A DNA stretch of 64,000 nt from Coix lacryma-jobi var. lacryma-jobi. Lineage: Eukaryota > Streptophyta > Magnoliopsida > Poales > Poaceae. Each line of letters starts with the position of its first letter. Within the stretch, counting starts at the first letter, position 1. Made by a program: the position numbers and the translations under genes. This document shows positions 21,681 to 32,665 of the stretch, one piece after another. The stretch is taken from contig CM019831.1 of the NCBI GenBank assembly GCA_009763385.1, positions 83,859,845 through 83,923,844 on the forward strand, read 5' to 3'. The notes below the pieces were generated by a model. It was not told the DNA's origin, did not search any database, and worked only from the letters and a program-made list of their open reading frames with translations.

Positions 21681-23218
21681 GGCTCGATACCGACTAAGAA
21701 AACGCAAAAAGAAGCTCAAAACCAAATGGAGCGCAAACATTCGGAGCACGCGGAGAAGCAGCAAAGCAAAAACGACTCCCCCTGAAAGCAAGCCTAAACA
21801 CAAAGGCTATGCATCAAAGCTCAGGACACCAAATGCACTCCATACTAGAAGATGCATACCAATTGAAACACATAAAAGAGATAAACTCCCCCTAGCTCAA
21901 AGCTCTCCCCAAAATGCATGACTCTCCCCTTTGTGCCAACACACAAACTCCCCCTTGCAAACAACTTCCCCCCCTTGACAAAAGGGAACATGCTGAGGGG
22001 TTTTAACATTTTTCCACAAAGTTGACACAAACGCAAGACAAGTCATCAACCAAAAGCATATGGGGGCAATGAAAAGCAATGAAAGTGACCACAAAGTGTA
22101 TCGGAGCTGGGGGTATGTACACTAAGCTAAAAATGCATTATATGCACAATGCAACAGTTTCAAGTGTATAGCAATCAGAATGAAAAGATGCTCAAAAGGG
22201 TGCTGCCCTGAAATTGTTGCAACCAATACACATGCTAGCAAAGGCTCAAACTGATCAAATGAATACGAAATATGAACAATTGAGCATATGAGCAGTTTTA
22301 AGCCATTTTAAAAGGAGTTCACCACTAAAATAGCACTTAGCAGGAATGGACAGAAAAATCAAACAAGTGCTAACTCAAGTATAAAAGGTGAACTACCCCT
22401 AGCAAAGTTCAATCATCATGCAATAGAATGAAGCATAAACTTGCGTTATTTTCAAATTTTATCAGAGATTGCAGCGGTATTAACACAAGTTCATATTAAA
22501 GCATGTGACTGCGAGAGGTTGAAAGCATGGTCATTGCCTAACTTTTCAACCGGGCTAAGCCTATGCAATAAAAGCAATTGGAAGCTTAAAGCACCGGTTT
22601 CGGTCTTACACTACACGGCTCAAGTTTAACTCAATTGTGCAATGAGAAACAGTCTCGATACCGTGAGGTGCTAACACATGCAATCCCATCTCGATCTTTT
22701 CATTTCACTAGACTTGGATCAAATTTTAAGCACAGGGTAAATATGACCAATCCAAGCAAGTGAATGACTCAGTGCAAGAGACATAGCAACCTAGCAGACA
22801 AAAGATAGCACAAGTGATCTCAACACATCCTATCCATGCTAGTTGCCAATCTCAATGGTGAACAAATTTAAAAGGTTTCATAGTTGATTAATCAAGTTCA
22901 CCATTTGCAAAAATAGCTTAGCTCATAACATGTATTAGGTGATCAAAAAGAGCCTAGGCTACAAGCATCATAATGAATAAACATGGCATACCAAAAAGAG
23001 CATAATCTCATTCTCATTGCTCTAAACATGAAGCTCTAAAATGCACTAGAATACATGATGAAATGCATGCAAAAGCTAGTCTATCAAAGACAAAGCAAAA
23101 TGCTTCCCCAACTAAAAGGGAAGCACACACCAAACTCACAAATAAAGAGCCAAGAAACGCTCAAGTGACAGCCATCAAAATCCACATCGAAAAGACCACA
23201 CAGCAACAAGAGGTCAAG

Positions 23219-23310
23219 GAAGAAGAGTACCAAAACCCGAACTCAGAAGTGTGTCAGAGGTACCTCATGAAGCGCATGACCGCCTACTGGTGTGATACTC
23301 GAGGGGACGC
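23219..23310 (-). pseudogene. Remnant of copia reverse transcriptase/RNase H junction in B
   Basis: The minus strand gives a decayed form of the stretch that reads RQAVKRIFRYLRFTPEFGIWY in A and F. It aligns with A 33960-34035 and E 56655-56735. It implies that B descends from a full element by loss of most of pol. The match is short and by eye. Confidence 0.6.
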
Positions 23311-25946
23311 ATGAATCTACTGAACTCCGGGGCGACTGCCTCGCCGAAGTCGTCTCCCCCTCGCCTGATGCTGTCGCCCCCACAGGTGCAGCTAGTGCTC
23401 ACTGGAGAACTGCTCGAACGAAACCCCAGGTCATGGAAGAAGTGGGATCGGGTCCGTGAGCCGAAATGCTCTCTCCAGGCTCCTGTTCTCCTGCAAGCTC
23501 AAAAGCAAAAGAACCACAAGGTATCGTCTCGTCCAGTGTGACCTCAAGGTCTCCACAAAACGGTTAGTCACATAAAAGTATAAGGTGAACTCTCAACAAA
23601 AAGAGTCCTACCCATGAAAGATACGGCAAGGAGATCTAAACTCAAACTAGTCAAGACTACCATGCAATAGGATAAAACACTATATAGCAAAATGCAACCT
23701 AGAGACATGATCAACCCAAAACACAGCCTAAACCTCAACACATGCTACAATGCAAAATAATTATAGCAATAGATGCAAAAGCATGTAACATGATAAATTT
23801 GTGGAAAGGCTAGTGCTCAAACTAATCATATCAACAGGGTACATGTAGCTAACCAAAACTAGCACCTAAAAAGTGATACCTAATGAACATGTAAAGCTCA
23901 TGGAGAAATAACGTAAAGCATGGCATAATGTTCATGAGGATCACAAACTAGCATGAAAAGTGGAATAGCCACCAAAACTATACAGAAGGCTAGCATGACA
24001 TGATATACAAGATAGCACATGCTAGACTAAAACAAAACATGATACAAGAGAAAATGTACATGCAAGAACTATACAAGTGAGCACATGAAAGACCATCTCA
24101 TACCACAAGACATAAATCATGGATGTACAGGGTATGAGTGTTAAAGAAAGCTCACCAAGCTATAAAAGCCTCTTTGGAGGCAATTCTAAGCGAGGTGTAG
24201 AGAATCATCAAATCTTGGTCACATCTAAAAGACCAAGTCCCATCAGGAGCATGTTCTCCACCCCGCGTCCTCATATCTACACACAAGAGGACAAAGTATC
24301 CCGAGTCTTGGATCCCGAAGGGTTAGCAAGCATATACTTGGGAACCCAAGACTTGGTCACAAAACTCAACTTATCTTGTGGGTTGTTGGTAGTTCTTAGC
24401 TTCACTAAAGATAGAGCTAGGCAACTATCCCCGGTAATGGCCTAGGAATGCTTGTTGGCACTTGCTAACGTTGTTACTAGGAGTAGACTATGGAGTCTAT
24501 CCCCGGCAACAGCGTCAGAAATTCTTGAAGCAAGACCGGTCACTATACCTAGAGGAGTGGAGCTAAAGCAGCTATCTACTAATGCCAAGCGGGGTTGTCA
24601 ATCCCGACACTAGTAGGAGCTAGCTAGAGAGAATGCAATCTACCAGGAGGAGATTCTGCAAGCGCACAGAACTATCGTAGTAGCACTTCGCCTGGGAGTA
24701 CCAGGTGTCGATTTATTTGATCCCAAGGGAAGGCTAGGGTGGTGTATGAGTTTAGTCAAGGAGGGGATGAGAGTCGAAGAAAAGAGAAAAAGGAAAAGGG
24801 GAGAAGGGAAGATGAAAGGCTAGAAAGAATATATGGGTGGATAGGTAAGGATGAAATGGAAGGCAAAGGTCAGGTGGATAACTAGATAGATAGATAGTTG
24901 AAGGGAAATATGATAACTAAGGATAACTAACTACTACTAATAACTAATCCTAGATAACTACAAACAAGATAACTGCGAAGCAAGATAGTTACGAAGCAAG
25001 GCAGGCAAAAGACAATACAGCAACTAAGTTGAGTATAGTTTTATTCCTATCTTGTCAAGTATCGAGGCGTACTAGCCTTTACCACTTACTTAGGTTGAAC
25101 GCTAGCACAACGAGCCTTACTGTTAAACTGGGCCAACTACGTGGTGGAATTCAAGGCGCACAGGGCTGTCACCACCTGCTTGCTACCACAGCTATCCGGG
25201 GGTCCAGCCGTATCTGAAGGTAAGTCTATAACTAAGCACCACGCTTAACTATATTCTAACTATGTCTACCCTAGCTTTGAATAGAGACACCCTTGCGGAC
25301 GTCAGAGCAAATACTTGACTTAATAAGATAAACACTAAACTAACTAAGCAACCTATTGGCAAAGATCAAACACTAAGCTCACTAGAGATTAACTACTATG
25401 GCTAAGTGAATTGAACTGTAGGGTAGCTAGGCACTCAAGCAATCAATCAAGTATACCACTCAATACTGATAAGTAGAATAAAGTAATACTTGAAATAATG
25501 AACTAGAATATAGTAAGTGCTTGAGTAACAAGAGCAAAACCTAAACTGGAGATGAAGGAAGACTCTTCCCACCTCCAGAACCGATCACTCGCACGCCTCT
25601 ACTCTTGAGCTAACCCTTGAGCAGCGCTACCGCGAGGGCGAAGATGCCTTGCTCTACTAGCTACCTACTTGCCTAAGCTCTCTGAGCTTCTAACCTAACT
25701 CTCACTTGCTTCTCTTGCTTGTGTGTTGCTCTGGGATATGTTGGTGTTGTGTTGTGTGATGGTACGAATGAAGTAGTGTTGCCAGGGGGTATTTATAGCC
25801 CAAATGAGTGAGGGGGGTTCTTATAGTGCGCAGCCAACTGACCTAGGGTTAGGTCAGGTGGCGGGAGCCACCCCCTACTGGCGGCCGCCAGTCCCCTGGC
25901 TATTGGATGAACCGCCTCTGCTTCAACGACATCCAGTGGTTGTCCA

Positions 25947-27894
25947 TGCGGATACATGGGTGTATGCCGAGTCTCTGAGTGATGAGTGATTGTCAACTAG
26001 GATGATGCGCATGTTCTTTGGCTTGTGTTGTGCAGGTGTCGAGCACGGATACAGTGATCAAAGGCAAGGTGAAGGTCAAGTAGACACGTGCCGTGCCGAG
26101 GGACCGAGAGTGGCGAAGGGCGGACGTGAGACTTGGACTGAGGGACCGGTGGCCCGAGGATCAGCTGTGGTGGCTGACAGCCTGGGACAGCGACGAGCAA
26201 AGACTTGCGGTCATGTGTTGCCTGAGTCGAGGACTTGGGGACACGTGTCGGTGGATGGGGTGCACGAGCGGTGCATCCCCTCTACAGCTTCGGTTTGGTG
26301 GTAGAGCCAGAGAAAAACCATCGGGTGGACGGTTTTCAGGTTTTGGCCTCAAAACTTGGGCGCGGATGGTTTTCGAGTTTGGCCTCAAAACTCGGGCTGA
26401 GGACGGTTTCCAGGTTTGGGCCTCAAAACCTGGGTGCTGCGGGTTTGCTGAGTTTGGGCCACAAAACTCAGGCGCTGGTGGGCTGGTTTCCCGGTTTGGG
26501 CCTCAAAACCGGGGGTTGGCTGTGAAGGCTGGTTTCCCGGTTTGGGCCACAAAACCGGGGGTGCGACGTCGGGGAAAAGGATGCAGAGCGGTCGCGGCAC
26601 GTGGCGGCAATCGGGAGGTTGCGTCGAGGCAACGCTACGAGTTGTGCGGGCGTGGCCGTCGGATCCACCTACCATCGAGTTGGTCCAGAATAACCTTAGG
26701 GTTTAGCTGGTTCGCTCTATAAGTAGTTAGGGGTAGAGTGGGAATTAGGAATAGTTAGAATTAGGATAAGTAGGGGGAGACACCCACCTCCCCACTTATC
26801 TCAGCCATTTGCTCTTTGCCTTCTAGGTTTTCCTGCACTCCCACCCCCCTGCTGTAGCAATCCTGAGATCCACAGACAAGAGAACAATACCTCTGTGCCC
26901 GTGAGATTTTGAGGAAGTAAGACCGTAATCTCACTGTTGTAGCGTGTGGTAGCCACACAGTTGCAATTTCGTGGTTGTGATTCGTGTTTTGATTGTGTTC
27001 TTCGCGGATTACTTTTCTCCACGTTTTTCCCGTCGATCGATCTCTTTGCTCGGTCCTTCTCTTGCAAATCCGTTTGAACCAAGTTGTTCTAGATCGTGAG
27101 GCACTTCTTTTCACCGAAGGAATTCTCCTCTAACCTCATGAGCTAGTAGATCGGTCGATTTTTGTTTTGGATTGGTTTTGCTCCCTTAGTCCCGGATTCT
27201 TCCAATTCACCGACTTGGAGTTAGGTTCGAGCCATGATTCTTTTGGGATAGCTCACTAACATCCTTGGAACTCCTCATACCAAGTCTAGGCCTTAGTGCT
27301 TTTGATTCGGAGGAGATCGGGTGAATTTCTCGGAAGAACGGCGCTGTTTCGGGACCATCGGACGCTGAACCTGGGAGCATCGGACGCTGAGTTCGTCACA
27401 CCGGAGCGTCCGTTGCCACGTGTCACCTGACAGTGATTTTAAAGGAGCATCAGACACTGACCATCGGAGCGTCCGTTGCCATCGGACGCGCCGGAGGTCG
27501 AGCATCGGACGCTACTGTTTCACTGTAGCAACGTCCGATGCCTATGCAGTAAGGTTCCAGATTTGCTCTGTTTACATCGGACGCGTCCGTTGGTTGGTCA
27601 TCGGACGCAGCCAGCATCCGATGCTGCTGAGTTTGCGCAGTTTCATCCACGGTTCATTTGTTCGTTGTCGATTTTGATTTCTGGCTTTTGCGTTGGGTTT
27701 CTAGAGTCGTGTAGTGTCCCGCTGTGCTTCCTGGAAGCATCCACCCTTCCTCTAGGGTTGTGGACACTTGCGAGCTCTATGGTTTACTCTTGGGGTGATT
27801 CTCGGAACAGTGGCAACAAGTTTTTGAGAGGAAAATTTGAAGCTCCCATTCACCCCTCCTCTGGTCGCTTTCTGGTAGCATTCTCGGTCCTTCA
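25947..27894 (+). repeat. 5' LTR of A (1,948 bp)
   Basis: It runs from TGCGGATACATGG to CTCGGTCCTTCA. Hairpin array at 26335-26561; CGGACGC/CGTCCG motif field at about 27355-27625. Confidence 0.95.
26335..26561 (+). repeat. LTR hairpin array of A (5' LTR)
   Basis: Six units: TTCAGGTTTT/AAAACTTGG, TCGAGTTT/AAACTCGG, CCAGGTTT/AAACCTGG, CTGAGTTT/AAACTCAG, CCCGGTTT/AAACCGGG (twice). Loops GGCCTC or GGCCAC. Confidence 0.88.
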
Positions 27895-27896
27895 AT

Positions 27897-27907
27897 TGGT
27901 ATCAGAG
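27897..27907 (+). promoter_or_regulatory. Primer-binding site of A (initiator tRNA-Met)
   Basis: TGGTATCAGAG begins 2 bp after the LTR end, matching the 3' end of plant initiator tRNA-Met. Confidence 0.92.
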
Positions 27908-27957
27908 AGGGTTAAGGATCTTCCACCTTAACCGGTTCCAGATCCACAGAAGGCGAC

Positions 27958-30573
27958 ATGGATCACGGCGTGGGCAAACCACCGTTTTTTGATGGGACGA
28001 ACTATGCGTATTGGAAGATACGCATGTCGGCCTATCTTCAGAGCATGGGCTCTTCTGTCTAGGAGATTTGCAACAGGGCCGATTATGTTGTCTTGGCTGC
28101 TCGTGTCACTCAGCTCCAGATCAATGAGCACGAAGCAAATAGCCGAGCTCGTAACGCTCTTTTCTCCTGTTTGAGCATGTCTGAGTTTGATCGTGTTTCT
28201 CACCTCCCCACGGCTCGGGAGATTTGGGCAACCCTCATGCGCTTCCATGAGGGAACCACTCAAGTCAAATCCTGTCTCTACGAGTCGCACAAGCGGGAGT
28301 ATGAGAACTTTCGACACATGCCTGGCGAGAGCATAGAAAGTTTATTCGCTCGCTTTCAGGTCATTGTCAACAAGATGAGAGCGAACAAGGAGCTGTTGCC
28401 CTTCGACGATCATGAGAGAGCTTTGAAGCTTTTGCATACTCTCGATCGGTCGGTGTGGGACTCAAAGGTCCAGGCGATCATCGAATCGTCTAACTATGAG
28501 ACCCTCACTCGCGATGAGCTCTTTAGCAAGCTCAAGTCTAGTGAGATTGACGCCATGTCGAGGGCTTCTTATGAAAATCCTTCTGGCCTGACTATGGCTT
28601 TGGTTTCTGGCTCTTCTGCTAACCCCTCTGGAGGATTTGCACTTTCTTCACTCTTTTCTGTCACAGAGGACCAGCTGGAGTCTTTGGGGGATGACTAGTT
28701 GGCGATGCTCGCCAACCGGTTCTCGAGGTTCCACAACAACCGCATGAACCGTCGCCGCGGAGGAGGACGCTCAGGATGCTTTGAGTGCGGCGACCCCAAC
28801 CACTTCGTCGCCAACTGTCCCAAGAAGAAGAACACATCTGGGAAGGGCGATCATGGGCACAAGTACGACTTTGGCAAGCGCAAGGAGAAGTACGTCCCCG
28901 CGAGGCACAAGCGGAGGGGCGGCTTCGACAAAGAGTACATCAAGAAGAAGTACTTGGAGAAGGCCCAGGCTGAGCAGCGTGCGTTCTTCGCCACGCTCAG
29001 CGATGTCAACGGCTCGGATGATGACTCCGCTTGCTCAAGCGATGACGAGTCCGAGAAGAAGAAGAGGATCGAGGACAAGCTGAACGGTCTCTGCTTCTTC
29101 GCCGATGACGATGGCTTCTGCACCATGGCCCTTGGTGATGAGGTCGACGGCCAGCTGGAGGACACACCTCGCGACGACGACGACGACACCTCCCAAGTAT
29201 CTCTCACCCACGACGAGTTTTCTGCTGAGGTCGAGAAGCTTACTGCTGCCTTGCTTAGTCAGGATAAGTTGCTTAGGCGTGCTGCTGGAGAGTGCAAGGA
29301 GTTTAGGCAGAAGTGGGAGGACACGGTGAAGGAGCTTGAGTTCGCTAAGTCCACCATGGTCGTTTCTGAGGAGGTGGAGTGTGAGATGTGCACCAAGCAC
29401 ATGACTGACCTTCTCACTTTGAGAGGTAAGTATGTTGCGTTGGTAGGAGAGGTGGATGAGCTCCGGGCTAGACCCATGCTGTTGGGTGCGTGCAAGACTT
29501 GTCCTGTCTTGCAATCTGAGTTGGCAGAGAAGAATGCCAAGATTGTGTCTCTTGAAGAGGCCAACTCAGGTAGCACATGTGTGGTTAGGTGCACTTTGTG
29601 TGAGGGTTTGGAGATGGAGATCGCTAATGTGAAGCATGACAAGATGCAAACCGAGGAAGAAAACACATACCTTCGGACCATCTTGTCATGGGTGTCTTGT
29701 GGTGAGCCGCAGCTTGGGATGATGATCTCCCAGTTCAAGCGTGCTGCTGGAGGTCCAAGCGTAGGTTTTGCTCCGGGTGTTGATCTTTCTGCTTTTGGGA
29801 AGATTGGAGAGTCGAGTGGTCTTAACCCATGTGAGAAGCCCAACTCCACCACTACTCCCAAACTTACCAAGCTTCCACCCAAAGAGCCTCTCAAGCCTAA
29901 CACCAAGGATGGGGTCTTTGATGAACCTTCGAGAGCTCCACCAAAGAACCAAGTATGGCATCCCAAACCCAACCACTTGAGGAACAAGCTTGATACGATG
30001 CCACCTATCCAGGAGGAGTGTTTGCCGCAGAAGGGCAAAGTGATCCAAACCCACAACTGTGTGTACCAACAACCCCCTTTGAGAGCGGTGAGGTACCATT
30101 GTGAGCATTGTGGGAGAGATGGATACTTGAGTGAGTTCTGCTTTCGGCGCAAGAGAGAGGCGTGCCGTGCAAGGGAGATGAACAATCCAGACATGTACCA
30201 TCCTTTCCATGATGTACATGTCCCGAATGTTCAGAGGCGTGCTGCTAGGCCCAGAGGTCCAGAACCTCAAGTTCCCAGGCCTAGGCAGCGGAGAGGACGT
30301 GCCCGACGGGAGCCTGCAGTTGTAGGCTATGGACCCCGTGGCGGTGGCTTTGTAGTTGAGCGCTTTCCTCCACCGCGTTTTGAGTATCGCGGTGAGCGCT
30401 CCTTCCCCAGCGGACCACGTTCTTCTAAACGTGGTGATCGCTTCCTCCGTAGGAGTGCTAGGAATGGTTTTTCTGCTAACCGTTCTTTTGAGCAGCCAGC
30501 CCAACACTGGTATTCTCCCTACTTCACTCACCCCAGTGTTGGCCCGTATGCTCACCCTATGTCTTTTTACTGA
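27958..30573 (+). pseudogene. gag: Copia gag of A, long form: capsid, zinc knuckle, CxxC coiled-coil, second knuckle
   Basis: ATG at 27958 gives MDHGVGKPPFFDGTNYAYWK, a copia Gag start. Nonsense changes at 28060-28062 (TAG for TGG) and 28696-28698 (TAG for GAG) break it; otherwise the frame is open for 871 codons. Order: UBN2-like capsid, basic region, knuckle CFECGDPNHFVANC (from 28777), Lys-rich and acidic stretches, then from 29197 a coiled-coil with CEMC, CKTC and CTLC motifs, a Pro-rich linker, a second knuckle CEHCGRDGYLSEFC with Tyr in place of His, an R/P/G-rich tail, and the stop after YAHPMSFY. The part from 29197 is the intron-like cassette that F lacks. Confidence 0.92.
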
Positions 30574-30578
30574 TGTAG
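29197..30578 (+). other. Intron-like coding cassette between gag and pol of A (GT...AG, 1,382 bp)
   Basis: It starts GTATCT after CCCAA and ends TGATGTAG before GTAAAACG. It is exactly the segment absent from F at junction 8114/8115, allowing for base changes. Both borders are codon borders: 498 nt (166 codons) run from 28699 to the left border, and pol begins in phase at 30579. The length is not a multiple of three, so removal shifts gag into the pol frame. Upstream of the AG lie a pyrimidine run (TGTCTTTTTACT) and a branch-like CTCAC about 27 nt back. The donor is weak in A, but F implies that the ancestor read CAG before the GT. The deletion alternative (shared AGGTA) is discussed in the findings. 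Confidence 0.72.
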
Positions 30579-32105
30579 GTAAAACGATTGGAGAGCGTGT
30601 GGTTGGTGGATTCCGGTTGCTCGAGGCACATGACCGGAAACGCCAAGTGGTTCTCCAGTCTTAGTCCAGTCGCTGGAAAGGAGTTTGTCACCTTCGGTGA
30701 CAATAGCAAAGGTAAAGTGTTGTCTCGTGGGTCGGTGCGAGTTAATGAGCACTTTGTGTTGCGCGATGTTGCTCTTGTTTCTTTCTGTTTCGCAACTCTT
30801 TGATGATGACTATGAGATTTGTTTTAAACTGAATCTCAGTCGTATTTTGGATCCTCAGGGCAATCTTGTGTGTTTGATTTCGCCCTTTGGAAAAGTCTTT
30901 CGTGCGAATTTCTCGGAGTCTTTTGGCACTTCTCGTTGTCTGGTGGCTGGACCATCCTCCTCTGATGTTTGGAAGTGGCATAGGAGACTAGGACATTTGA
31001 GCTTCGACTTGCTTGCAAGACTTAGCTCACTTGGCCTAATCCGAGGATTGCCCAAGTTGTCGATGGAGAAGGATCTTTTTTGCCACTCTTGTAGACATGG
31101 GAAGATGGTTGCCGCTCCCCACCATCCAGTGACTCAGGTCATGACCAAGCGCCCTGGAGAGCTTTTGCACATGGACCTTGTTGGTCCGGCTCGGGTGAGC
31201 TCGGTTGGGGGGAAGTGGTATGTGCTTGTTGTTGTTGATGACTTTTCGAGATATTCGTGGGTTTTCTTTTTAGCTAAGAAGACCAAGACTTTCTCCTTTG
31301 CTCGCAATCTGATTTTGCGTCTTCAGAACGAGTTCCCTTTGAACTCGATGCGAGCTATTAGGAGTGATAATGGTTCCGAATTCAAGAATTCAGATTTTGA
31401 GAAGTTTTGTAACTCCTTGGGTTTAGAGCATCAGTTTTCTTCCCCCTACACACCGCCCCAAAATGGTGTTGTAGAGAGGAAGAATCAGACCCTTGTAGAG
31501 ATGGCCAGGACGATGCTCGATGAGCACAGGACTCCTAGGCGATATTGGGCCGAAGCAATGAGCACTGAATGCTATATTTCCAATCGCATTTTTCTCCGAG
31601 CTTTCCTGAAAAAGACTTCTTATGAGTTGCATTTTGGAAAACTCCCCAAGGTGAGTTATTTTAGAGTTTTTGGTTGCCATTGTTTTATACTCAAAAAGGG
31701 CAACTTGGACAAGTTTGAGTCTCGTTCTTCTGACGGTGTGTTTTTGGGTTATGGCGCTCATACTCGCGCTTATCGTGTACTTAACCTTGACACTAACCGA
31801 GTCATGGAGATATCCGATGTCACCTTCGATGAGACCATGGTTTGTCCTTCTTCTCGTTTTGAGCGTGCAGATGATCATGAGTTTGGTGAACCTCTTTTTG
31901 ATGATGAGGACGAGGGTGCTGAAGGTATGGATGATCCAGCACCCCCTCCACCTGCTGTGCCGCAAGGAGCGGCTTTGTAACGTCCCGCCTCCATGCGGCC
32001 GGGCCCACTTACATTTGGCAGCTTTTCTAGGACATAGACTTCCCTCACAGACCAACACCAGTCTTTTCTGCGCACTTTGTCCTCACTCGTGCGCACCCGG
32101 GAAGA

Positions 32106-32180
32106 ACTTCCCGGTCGGTCACCCATCCCTAAATTTCTCTAGGCCAAGCACGCTTAACTTTAGAGTTCTTTGGAGATGGG
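32106..32180 (-). other. 5S rRNA-like segment in left Cas LTR
   Basis: The minus strand carries AGTTAAGCGTGCTTGGCC, then GGGATGGGTGACC and CGGGAAGTTC, in 5S rRNA order. It is a retrotransposon-borne promoter relic, not a 5S gene; the 5' half of 5S is not convincing. Confidence 0.8.
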
Positions 32181-32590
32181 CTTCCGAAAAAGAAGTTGCA
32201 ACTTGTTGGTATAAGTATCATATTATTCCTATTAAGCCTTGGGCCGGGATGTTACATCCTCACCCCCTTAAGAGATCGACGTCCTCGTCGATCAATCCCA
32301 AGCTAGGAACGTCCTCTCTTGGCCACGTCCGTGTGTCCAGTGCCAGCACATGTGCCATGCTGTGTGACCACTCCGGGTCCACACCAGCCATGACCACCAT
32401 GCCTGAGCAACTGCGACACACGCGCCCGTGAAACCGCGAGAGTCGGCTCTGATACCATTCTGTAACGTCCCGCCTCCATGCGGCCGGGCCCACTTACATT
32501 TGGCAGCTTTTCTAGGACATAGACTTCCCTCACATACCAACACCAGTCTTTTCTGCGCACTTTGTCCTCACTCGTGCGCACCCGGGAAGA

Positions 32591-32665
32591 ACTTCCCGGT
32601 CAGTCACCCATCCCTAAATTTCTCTAGGCCAAGCACGCTTAACTTTAGAGTTCTTTGGAGATGGG
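32591..32665 (-). other. 5S rRNA-like segment in right Cas LTR
   Basis: Same segment as the left LTR; the differences between the two LTRs are few (for example GGTCGG against GGTCAG). Confidence 0.8.

Larger units (their letters stand above)
20775..24276 (-). other. Non-coding 3' region of B
   Basis: A 3.5-kb region between the gag stop and the polypurine tract. It includes the hairpin array at 21215-21680 and several CTCCCC-type (purine on minus) runs near 21145, 21780, 21890, 21950 and 21970. A short degraded match to copia pol lies at 23219-23310. The remainder resembles the Sirevirus 3' UTR of F and A read in reverse (for example 22100-22900). No intact open frame is convincing. Confidence 0.75.

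Noticed and set aside
24119..24383. Independent plus-strand gene of 108 codons
   Set aside because: On the minus strand this is the last part of B gag (KSWVPKYMLANPSG) split from the rest by K.
29259..30194. Minus-strand open frame of 311 codons
   Set aside because: Shadow of the gag cassette of A on the other strand.
32106..32180. 5S rRNA gene
   Set aside because: Only the 3' half and internal promoter part are recognisable, duplicated in both LTRs of a miniature element with primer site and target duplication.
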